Shown: piece by piece, positions 1 through 35,576 of the stretch
Numbering within the stretch: the stretch's first letter is position 1
Layout of the letters: each line of letters opens with the position of its first letter
Source: Rhea pennata
Lineage: Eukaryota; Chordata; Aves; Rheiformes; Rheidae
NCBI RefSeq assembly: GCF_028389875.1
Contig: NC_084687.1
Coordinates: 4,872,157-4,936,156, forward strand
Reading direction: 5' to 3'
DNA: 64,000 nucleotides
Made by a program: the position numbers and the translations under genes
The notes under the pieces: generated by a model
The model's database searches: none
What the model saw: the letters and a program-made list of their open reading frames with translations, nothing else
What the model was told of the DNA's origin: nothing

Positions 1-1554
1 GCCCGCTGTTAGCAATTTTTTCCATGCATCCTGCTGGAGTCCTTGGGCAGGAAGCGTCCCCGCGTGGGTTGGGCTTGAGGAGGCTGTCGGGGCCGGGAGA
101 TCCCAGGCTCTGCTGGCCCCGTCACGGCAGGGTGGGGACGCCTGGGCCCGCTCTGCCAGCGCGTCGCCTCCCTGCCTCCGCGGGGTTTCGTCAGAGGAGA
201 AAGGGGGGGGGGGGGGCTCGTCCTGCCTCTTCCTCCCGGCCGGACGCTGGGACGCAGCCGAGTCGGTGGGAAGGTGTTCCCCCCGCCCCTCGCCCCCGAT
301 CCAGGGCCCGCTCGCCCCGGGAGGGCTTGCAGCGCTGCCAGGCGGCTCCAGGCACGGCGACGTGTCCGTCGGGCCCGTCCCAGCGCTGCAGCCGCCCTGC
401 CCTGCCCTGCCCTGCCCGGTGCATCCATCGCCCTGCCTGCCTGGTGCATCTCGGGAGCTGGCCGGAGCCCGCGGGCGCTCTTAAGGTGGAGAGCGCGAGG
501 GCTCCGTGCTCGCCTCGGTTAAGGTGGTGCAGGGCAGGAGGGGGCTGCCCTCGTGCTGGGCCGCCCCGAACCCTTCAATGGCTTTTAAGGGACGGCGGGG
601 GAGGTTGCAGGCTGAATTCCCATCTCCCAGAGCTTCGTTGCTCGCCTGTGGACGTGGGGCCGTGAAGCAATCCAGCTTCCGGGGGCTGCTGTGCTCCGCA
701 GTCTCTTGCTGCTTGCATGGGAAGGAGTTTGGGGGTCCCTTTTTGCACCCCTCTCTCCGTGCCGCGCTGCAGGATTGCAGCGTGCACGGCAGCGTGCGCC
801 GCTCCATCTGCACGGCGCCCTTTGGGCTGGCCTGCTCCTTTCTAGACATTCATTGCCTGTTTTCTGGTGGTGGTGGTGGGGAAAACCCCGTGTGTCCTTC
901 CACGAGCTCCTGCCCTGAGCCGATCCGGTGTCGTTGCCCCAGCCCCTTGCAGCTGGCGCGGTCCCTGGGATGGTGCAGCGTTTGCGGGGGAGCTCGGCGT
1001 CCCTCGGCGATGGTGCCTGGGGCAGGGCCTCCGCGGCCGAGCTCGGAGACGGTCCTGCTGCGCCGGGTCGCTGGCGGCGGCTGCTTCTCCCCCTGAGCTG
1101 GCAGCGGAGGGCGGATCAGGTGGCTCTGACAGCTCTGAGCGCCGTGCTCGGTGCCAGATTTACGGCTAATTTGATGCAGCATGTAAACAAGCCGGCCAGT
1201 GCCAACTGGCATTAACTGGCACGCGGGCGCTTCGCTCGCCTGCAGCACCAGCGAGAGGCGGAGGCGATTCAGCTCGCGCTCTCCTTCCTGCGGGTCTTCC
1301 CCCAGCGCCGTCGGCCCCCGGGGCTCATCGGAGCCAGCAGCAAGGGCCCTGCTAACGGGGCCTGGGGGCAAGGACCCTGCGCCGTGCTGCTGGGGGGCTC
1401 ACGTGGCCGCAGCCGGTCCCGGCAGCAGCTCCGGCTCTTGCAGCCCCGCAGGGACGGCAGCACCGTGATGCTGGGGTGGGAGCGTCTCGCACGGCGGTGG
1501 AAGGCATGCAGGGGCACACGAGCCAGCCCTCATCTCCTTCTTTCTCTTCTGCAG
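1..1554 (+). other. ATP2B4 intron (upstream part cut by window edge)
   Basis: GC- and CpG-rich sequence upstream of the first recognisable ATP2B4 exon, with a G run near 205-216. I looked for the exon encoding the PMCA N-terminus (start Met to about residue 69 in human) and did not find it, so the start codon probably lies upstream of the window. The open frames here are low-complexity readings of GC-rich DNA and resemble no protein I know. The segment ends in the acceptor tttctcttctgcag. Confidence 0.7.
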
Positions 1555-27391
<25,837 letters not shown>

Positions 27392-30300
27392 CCTTAGAAC
27401 TTCGAACCCCCCTCCTCCACCTTCGCCTCTCGCCCTGTGTGATATCAGCACCAGTAACTGATCACACACTGTGGTCACTTCATGTCAAACTGCTCATACG
27501 TATATCTTTTTTATTTTATTTTTTTTTAACAATTATTTAGTGGTGGGAACCAGAGTACCACAATGCTGGGTGTTGGGAGGGGCTAAGCCAAAATTGTGCA
27601 TCTTCATCCCTAATTTTCAGTGGTACTCACCCAAGCAAAACAGCAAAAACAGCCAGGTTATTTCCTCTCTGAGAGTTGGGCTCCATGCATCTGTAGGGGG
27701 GTTTCACTTTGAGAAATGCACGTTCAAAGAAAGTTCAAATCGTCATAGTCTTACATGCACGTTCTCTGCCCAAGGGCTGGGAGTGCACTTCTGACTTTAT
27801 TTTTACACTTGTGGTTTTTTGATTTTTTTTTTTCTTCCTAATGTTGGGGTTTGTTCCTTTGCTTGTGAAATTTGCTCCCAGTAACTTCACAGTGGGAAGT
27901 GAGGGAGCTAGCACTGTGGTGCGAAAATTAAACATAACAGCCAGGGGGAAGGTGTTTACCCACAGGTTGATAGATACAGGGATGTACACCAGTCTTCCAC
28001 CTTTAAAAATGGTACCTAGCCTTTACAGTTCCTCCTTTGTGTGTGCATACACACATTTCTCTCTGTTTCCAAAGTAGTAGTTGTTAAACAAGGGATGAAG
28101 GGGACTTTGCTGTAACCTTGCTGGATTTGAAAGATTTTTTTTTTTTCCTACAAAGCAAGGTGGAGGTGAACTGACAACATAAGAGTGGTGGAAAAAAAAA
28201 AATCCAGGATCTTAAGATTCCCCAGGAAGGAGCCCCATATCTTATGAAATGCTTCTCTCCTGCTCTTGAACAACTGTGAAGGTCTTGGCAAGAGCCATGC
28301 AAAACTTGTAACAGCTCCTGCCATCAGGAGCAGAGGGGATTTTGGCTCTTGCATGTTCTGGCTTTATGACTTTATTTAGGCTAAATAATCCTTGAGTGTT
28401 GGAGTACAAGCTGTGGTTAACTCCTGAGGAATCCCTGAGGACAATGCAGCTGTGCCCACTGGTTCTGCACATCACTTCCAAAGAGGTAGCAGGCTGAATG
28501 GAGAATGAACATCCAGTTATTGACAGTACAGCTGGGTAAAGTCATAGATCATAGAAAGGATAAGCCAGGTAGGCCCTTTAGCTGGTGGAAGGATGAGAGG
28601 TTCCATGGCTGTTGGGAGGAGCCTTGACATGCGTAGCTGATTTGCCAAGAGAGGTACTTCCTTGCAGAGCCAGTAGGTTGGTTGGCTAGGTCTTCCAGAG
28701 AAAAGTTGCTGCATTGAGGCTTTGCCTCACTTGCTGCTTTTTTGAAGGCCATCTCTTCACCCTGCTTCCTGCCTTACCTTGGTCTCTTCTAATCATTGCT
28801 CTCCAGATGAGAATCTTGAGAAGAGGCCCTGGGTGTCCTGGGCAAGTTTGCTCTGAACCAGTCCTCTTATGATGGCAAGAATGGGCCAGACTAGGAGACA
28901 GGAGATTGATTTGCTTGGGCTTAGTTTCTTCACTGTGGAGTCTTGTTGGTTCATCTGTGGTTGTTGCTCCCAGATGGGAGCGGCTGGAAAAAAGCTTGTC
29001 TGCCTTCTCTCCTGTGACCCATTTGGTTTTTTTGGAAGCAGTGAGAACCTGGTTGTAACTGGCTGTACAATGTCATCTTCTTTGTCCAGCCTCTGTCCCT
29101 GTAAGCAGAGAGGTTTTAGTGACAGAGTAGGTTGGCTGGTTTCTTTTTTCTTTTTTCTTAAGAACGCACAGCAGAATCTCCCGTGCCTTCTCCGAGCACT
29201 GCCTGCAGCACCGCCTGCCACTCGAGAGCCCAGTACTTTGCCAAGAAATAAGTGTTCCTTAAATGACAACAACAACCAAAACCCTGTGTCTTGGTTTCCT
29301 TTCCAGTCCAGCACTGACTTGTCCCTTCCTTGGGTTGGGAAGAGGGAAGGACGTGGTGACGCTGTGCTGTTCCTCTCCCAGGTAGCTGACAAAAGGCCCT
29401 TCTCCCACGGGTCTCCTGCCTTGGTGCTGGCAAAGGCAGGTGAGCGCTGGGCTCCATACACTGCCAAAAGCAAGAAGAAATTGCCACCACTGCCCATCTC
29501 AGTTGCAAATCCAGTGTCGAGACACCTGCCCATGCAGACAAACCCATTGCTGTCCTCCCTTTTTGTTCTTCACACGAGCTGAGAAAACACCTTGGGCAGA
29601 ACGGAGGGGGGTGGGGGGGCCAGGGCGGGGGCTCGCGGTTTTCTTAGGTGCACTCAAGTGATGGGAGAGGAAAGGTAAAAGAGGTGGTGGGGTTTGTTCT
29701 GTTCTAAAGGTGACATTGCTTAAAAGATCACTTTTTCTATTTTAATATTTGCAAAAAAGGATGAAAATATGGTGTTCTTACAAGCTTACATAGATATTTA
29801 TTGAATACTTTGTGGGGGGGGACACTGATTTTTGTTTCTTTTGATATTTTTTTATTACCTCAGACCTGTTTTAGAGAAAAAAGACTTAAACCAACAAAAA
29901 ACAACAAAAAGCTAACTTTGGAGGCTCTTAAAGTCACACCCAGAAATCTGTGACTGGCAGGTTGCCACAAGGGTCTGGTTGTTCTTCAGTTGATGTATTT
30001 TTGTTGTTCTAGTTTCCATATTAGGAGGGGGAGAAATAATTATATATAAATATTATGCAAAAAAATATAGTTTTCTTTAGATCAGAAACTGATATTTTTA
30101 CGTCAGCCATATGTATTTTGTTTAAAGGAAAAAAAAATAAATCTTGAGTCATGTGTCTGCAATGGCATGTGACCGTGTGACAGCAGTTCAAAGTGACAGG
30201 TAATTTAGTATATCAGCGATTGGATGCCAGTCAGCTTCCTTTTCTCTGAGCAGCCATCTTTATACTAGATGTTAGTTGGATGACACAAATGTTTTTTTAT

Positions 30301-32010
30301 ATAAATTATGTTGGTATGGCTGGTTGCTTAAAGTATAAATGTTTATTGTGCATACATCTTATGTAAAGTATTTTTTCTATTTAGTTTCCGTGATATACTG
30401 GCAGCAGATGACTATTGGGTTAAGTTATTGAGGACATTATAAAACCATTGGGGGAGATTGGTGCTCTACACTAAAAGGCATGGTTGGCAGCATGAACTTC
30501 TGGGGACTTCTCTGCAACATGCCTTGAAGGAGGGGGGGAGATTTTTGCTTTGTTTGATCTGCCACGAGTGTGCACAGGGGAAGAGTGCCATGCCAGACAG
30601 GAACTGAAGTAATACCCTGTGATACATGTTAACTTGCCTTGGAATGCTTTGTTATTAAAACACTCTGAACATAATTTTGCATCCAGTTCTTGATAATCGT
30701 AGGGTCTCTGGTGGTGGTGGTTTTCTGTTAAATAAATTGGCAGATTGGTACCAAAGACATTACATCACTTCCTGTGTGCATTGCTGAACAGTCCTTTTCA
30801 GGCATTTGCATTGTGATTAGGTTTTCTTTTATTTGCACAGGAATTACACTTAATTTTCAAAGGTTTTGTGCAATAAGCTTTGAGGAAAAAAATCGAAACA
30901 ATCTCAAGAAGGAAAAAAACTAAACCAAATTTTAGCATGGGCGGCCTTTGGCTTTCCCCAGCGGAGCAGCAGATGTCCTCTAATGCTCAACCACTGCTTC
31001 GTGTAGTGATGTGATGTTGGGGTTAATGGGAAGCCCCCTCCCAGCTGCAGCGAGGGCCTGTCCAGCAGCCTGTATCCACCTCCTGTCACCAGCCACAGTC
31101 TTTGCAGGACTGCAGCACCCAAGCAGCCTTGAGGCGGACATCTCCCCGGAGCCCTCCGGGAAAGGGGTGCTTGGACCTGCCGCAGTCACTCCTCACCACT
31201 GCACCCAGCTCCTGTGCATTGGTCAACCTGTTGGTCAACGCGCTCTTCTTCCTGTCCCTACCAGCAAGACTTTAGGCATGTGGCCGTTCCTTTCCTCTCC
31301 AGCATCTTCTTGCTAAGGCTGTCTACTGAGGTTGGCTGCTCTCTGGCTGTCCTGCCTCTGCTATCCTCCTGCTCAAACCAACAGCAACAAAAAAAGCTCA
31401 GTTTTCCTTCAAAGCCCATGGCTAAAACTGTCTTTAGTTTATTTCCTCCCCTTAAATAAAAATATATATATATATACAGTATTAAACTGACATTTGTGTG
31501 TGTATATATATTTATCCAGTGCTCTTGCAACAAAACTTCCTTTCGAAGAGAGCACACAGATCTGAGTTTTTCTTTTTCCAGTAACTCATATAATAAGCAC
31601 TGGTATTTTTGTATAAAAAAACAGAAAACTACGAAACAAAAGGCTGAATACTATGTGGTATGCATGACATCAAAAAAAAATGGTGGTTTCAAAGCAATAT
31701 GTACCCTGGTGTGTTTGCCATTTCCTAGAGTCCAGCTTAAAGTGCACCTGATCTGTATTGCATTTTGATATTAATCTCTATGTACAATGTTTTGCATGTA
31801 ATTTATATGGTTCTTGGGAGAAAAAATTTTTGAATGAACTGTCAGCTGCTTCTGAGAAAAGACTCCAAGCAGGGGTAATACTCAAATTGGACGCCGAAGA
31901 GTGGTTATGGGGTGGGAAAGGGGTGCATATGAAAAAAATAAATAAAAAGTATGCTGGGGGTGGGGGAGAAGATTAATGGTTTTCAATCAATAAAGCTTTG
32001 GCTGTTGAGC
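27392..32010 (+). other. ATP2B4: ATP2B4 3' UTR
   Basis: AT-rich, with U- and AU-rich stretches and several poly(A) signals. A proximal AATAAA at 30136-30141 is followed by GU-rich sequence, and other hexamers occur between it and the distal signal at 31989. A UTR of about 4.6 kb fits the long human ATP2B4 3' UTR. Open frames inside (for example 28869-29582 on + and 28793-29533 on -) show no protein similarity that I recognise. Confidence 0.75.
31989..31994 (+). terminator. ATP2B4: ATP2B4 distal poly(A) signal AATAAA
   Basis: Last strong hexamers before the ZC3H11A CpG island. A second AATAAA at 32039-32044 precedes GU-rich sequence (gtgtaactgtg, ccgtgtgtcc), so cleavage could be near 32010 or near 32065. 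Confidence 0.7.
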
Positions 32011-32151
32011 AGAAACAAATGCGCGAGTGCATCCAGAGAATAAAACGTGCCCACGTGTAACTGTGACGTCCTCCGTGTGTCCACCATCTTCTCAAGGGGC
32101 TGCGCTTGCCCTGGGGGGAGCCGTGGCTTTCTGTGGGGTGGGGAGATGGAC

Positions 32152-32249
32152 GGGGCTCAGCGAGAGCCACCTCGCCATGGGTCTTCTCTTGCTCTTCTTC
32201 GGGGCTCAGCGAGAGCCACCTCGCCATGGGTCTTCTCTTGCTCTTCCTC
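32152..32249. repeat. Tandem duplication, two 49-bp copies
   Basis: Copies at 32152-32200 and 32201-32249 differ at one visible base. Each contains gccatggg followed by a CT-rich tail. The repeat lies between the ATP2B4 poly(A) signals and the ZC3H11A promoter. Confidence 0.95.
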
Positions 32250-32449
32250 GGAGGCCGGTGCTGGCCTGGCTGCACCTGTTGGCTTTGCCCAACTCACGGC
32301 TTCTTCCCTCTCCAAGTGTGCTCCAGGGCTGAGTATCTGACAGCTCCTGGGCGCTGCCCCATAGCGGAAACCACCTCCCCTGCGGTGCCCCCAAGGTTGT
32401 CGTCTCCATGGCCTGGGCGCTGGGTGTGAGCCGTGGCCTCCTGCTCCGT

Positions 32450-33700
32450 GGCGGGATCCCACCCGGACAAGGATGAGGGGAAACGAAGGCGGCCTGCGAA
32501 GGCCCGCGTCGCTCCCGGGCCTTGACCGAGCGACCGCCCTTCTCCAGGCCCAGGCGCCACACGGGGCCAGGGCGAGGCCCGTGCTTGCAGCCCTGGAAAA
32601 CCCTGACGAGAAACAAGCGACTTCCAGCTCGGGAAAAGCCGCCCCCGGGTGGACTCGGGCCCGCTTGCGCTGGCCCCAGACGGAGGTTTCCGCCATGGCG
32701 GCAGACAGAGCGAGGCGCCCGCAGGCCCGGGCCGCAGCAGGGGCTGAGGGCGTGGCAGGCGGGAAGGAGGGGGGTTCGCTGCGGGTTTCCCTCAGGTTTT
32801 GTTCAGGGATCGAGAAACTCAGGGAGACGCTTGGCAGCAGCAGGAAGAGGAGGAGGAGGAGGAGGAAGGAAAGACCCGCCCGCGCCGTTCTCTTCGCCCC
32901 TCCCTCCCGCGCCGCGATTATCGCTGTGTTACGCGGCGCCGCCCGCGCGTCGCTGTGTGCCGTGGCGGGAGGGACGCGAGACCCCGCCCTCATGCGTCAA
33001 GCGGGCGGAAGCAGGCTCGAGTGAAGCCGCGCCGGCCGCCATCTTAGCAGCGGGCGCGCGGAGGTGCCCGTATGTTGAGCGCCATCTTTGAGGCTGGCAG
33101 TGGTGAAGGCGACGGCCTGAGCGGTGGCTCCGGTGGAGCGAGGGGACGAGGCGACGGCGGCGGCAGCGGCAGCAGCAGCAGCAGCTCCCCAAGGGTTCGG
33201 TAAAGTGCCTGCTCGCCGGTAACTAGAGCCGTTCATAGACCGGCGGGGGAAGGGCCTGGGGTTGCGTCCCCGCCAGGCCCCGGGGCCCCTGCGCTCTCCT
33301 CGGCGGGGGGAGCAGGCCGCAGCCCCCGCGCCCGGCGGCCCAGGCCGCGGCCCCATCCCCGTCCCCTCGCGGCGGGGGGTCCTTAGGCAGGCGGCGGCGG
33401 CGGCGGCTCCTCCCCACTTCTACGGGGCAGCCCGGGCTCCCCCGGCGAGGGAGCGGCAGCCGGGGCGCTCCTCCGGGGCCTGGCGGGGGGAGCCGCTCCC
33501 GGCGGCCGGAGGCTGGGCCCCAAGGGCCCTCTCCCCCTCGCAGCAGGGCCGCTGCCTCCCCCTCCCCGCCCCGCCGCCCTTCCTGCGGTCCTTCGCCCTT
33601 CCTGCAGGCCTTGGCTGCCCTCCCCGGCCAGGGTGCCCTTCCCTGCGGTCTCCCGGGGGAAGAGAGACCTCGGAGTGGCTCCAGACGTATTTGAGTACGT
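32450..33700 (+). promoter_or_regulatory. ZC3H11A: CpG-island promoter of ZC3H11A
   Basis: Very CpG-dense and TATA-less. Two YY1-type motifs, ccgccatctt at 33036-33045 and gcgccatctttg at 33079-33090, mark the likely transcription start; YY1 sites are often at or just after the start site of housekeeping genes. The exact start cannot be read from sequence. Confidence 0.85.
33040..33199 (+). other. ZC3H11A: ZC3H11A 5' UTR exon 1 (start approximate)
   Basis: Ends with the donor gttcg|gtaaag. It contains an upstream ATG at 33072 that stays open to the exon end (42 codons, Gly/Ser-rich). If exon 1 joins 40931 directly, this uORF would end after about 51 codons at TGA, upstream of the main ATG. 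Confidence 0.7.
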
Positions 33701-34839
33701 TTCTGACCCCAATACAATGCCTGACGAGGACAGGATAGGCTATTCCGCGGTGAAAGCTTGTGCCTTCTTTTTGTAGCAATGCATATGAGGAGTATGCTGT
33801 AAACTAGTCATCTGACAGACTGCTCCTCCATTCCCCAAAGCAACTGCCTTCAGGATCTGACTAACTCTGGGTGCACCCAGTTGTCATAATTGTCATAATT
33901 TCTCCTTCAATTCCTTTTAAAAAGGAAGGAGTGATTTTTTTTTTGTTGTTGTTTCTTAAGAATCTGATCCTGCAACTTTCTGTTTTCTTATACTGAAGTT
34001 TATAGCGCAAGTGCAAAAGTCACTTTTGCCGCTGTAACAGTCAGTTTGTGGAGTTCACGGAACTGGTTGTTTGGGGTTCCTGCTGCACTCAGAAATCAAG
34101 TTCTGAGCCCTACTTTCAAAATACAAAGTTGTGTTACTTGATTAAAAAAAAGAACTATCCAGGAAATGGGTGATTTTGAAGCAAAATTGGAACCAGTTGT
34201 ATTGGACACCCAATAAGCTGATCAGGCTGAACGGATAGGATTTTTTTTTCTGGATGGCCTAGTGGTACAGGAAGAAAGCTTAGAGAAAACTTCTCTTGCT
34301 GTCCCTTCTCATCTAAAATGGCACCCTTCCAAATGACTGCTTCCAGAGGAAATTGACTCTTTTTGAGATTTAATAAAACATTTCAGTGAGGAAGATGAAT
34401 TGTCATTATTTCCATAATAAGTTGCTGTCAGGGCCTGGCATTGATTTCAGACATATAAAAAGAATGAGTGTATGTTTGTTCAGCATGCTAGTCTCCCCTG
34501 AGAGCAACTGCAGCAGCTTCATCAGTGCCCTCAGTCTGAAATTTATTTCTAATGCCAGTCCTGACAGCAAGGAGGAAAAGTTGATGGTGGACAGAGGGAA
34601 AGGTAGAAGAGAGCCACCTATTAGTATAGGGAAGAAGGGGTTATGGACTAAGGGAAAGCCACTACATTTGGGAAAAAAAATACTATCTAAAAATTTGTTA
34701 AGGATTTGGGCCTGCAGGTGCTGCTACAGCTGCAGGTGCTGCAGCTGCAGAAGTCATGTCTGTTGCTGCTGAGCAAGATGGAGAGAGCTGCTTTTTGGAG
34801 TGCAATACGTTAAAGCTTGTACTGTTGCCTAGAAGAAGA

Positions 34840-35016
34840 GCAAAGGTTTCTCTTTGTGGGACTTCTTCCGTGTTGATCCTTGGTTTACCTGGTATGCCAT
34901 CTCCAGCATACGTGTAAGGAGAAGAGAGGAAAAACAAACAAAAAAACATTGGCTATGATAAGCCACGTACTTACCTGAGGACATCGACTCTACAGTAATA
35001 CCTCCAAGTCAAGCAT
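34840..35016 (+). pseudogene. ZBED6: ZBED6 relic: first BED finger
   Basis: RAKVSLC changes frame into DFFRVDPWFTWYAIS, a further frame gives KPRTYLRTSTLQ, and an in-frame stop precedes YLQVKH. Both zinc-ligand cysteines expected after the AI are replaced (AISSIR), and the first ligand His is Tyr, while the last His remains. The finger could not fold around zinc as written. Confidence 0.9.
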
Positions 35017-35401
35017 TTTGTGCATCGAACCATGGCTAACAAAATAAGTGTCACAGCTGGAAGTACTGTAAGGGAGGAAGAATTTGCCTTTAGTACGTCT
35101 GTGTCAGCCATCTCCCCAGATAGCAGTTATAGCAGTGGGAGTTTGATGCATGTTCCCAACTCTTTTGCAGTGATGATGTAGAAAAGTCAGTGGGCTTTTT
35201 TTTTCAACTCAGAGAAGCAGGAATGGACTCTAATTACACCCAGGTAAATCAGAGCTGTCAAAAAGAGTTTCCAGAGATGTGGGTCATATCAGTACAATTA
35301 CAGCAGCCATTGCAGCTGCAGCAGTAGTTGTTCCTGGAGCATCTGGAGAAAATAGAGGGAGTTTTCTTTGTGAAAGCAGTACTGACAAAAGCATTTTGAT
35401 G

Positions 35402-35576
35402 CCAGAAATCAGGATAAAGACATCTGCTGCCTGGATTTTCTTCTCTGTTGATGCTCAATATTCATGACAGACATCTTTGTCATGTCTGCAATGTGTCTAA
35501 TAATTGTGTCAGTCAAGGCAAGCCAGGGGCTCGCCTTGGCATTTCCATGCTGCTGCAACAATTGCAGGTCATGCAC
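35402..35576 (+). pseudogene. ZBED6: ZBED6 relic: second BED finger
   Basis: KTSAAWIFFSVDAQYS ends at a stop. Another frame resumes with HVCNVSNNCVSQGKPGARLG and LQVMHPIRWA. The first ligand Cys is kept, the second is Ser, the first His is Gln and the last His is kept. The two fingers remain recognisable as duplicates of each other (GKPGARLGIS versus KPRTYLRTS). Confidence 0.9.

Noticed and set aside
24-665. 213-aa open frame at the left end
   Set aside because: Low-complexity reading of GC-rich DNA, rich in Pro, Arg and Gly, with no family resemblance; lies in an ATP2B4 intron.
28536-28600. CR1-like words (tcatagatcatagaaagg)
   Set aside because: Too short and imperfect to call a CR1 LINE without a repeat library.
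28869-29582. 237-aa (+) and 246-aa (-, 28793-29533) open frames after ATP2B4, considered as LAX1
   Set aside because: No transmembrane start or tyrosine motifs of LAX1, no splice structure, and they lie inside the ATP2B4 3' UTR.
32157-32993. 278-aa open frame on the minus strand
   Set aside because: Covers the tandem repeat and CpG island; low complexity (poly-Leu, Arg/Pro/Ala-rich). Could be part of a divergent non-coding transcript, but nothing supports a protein.
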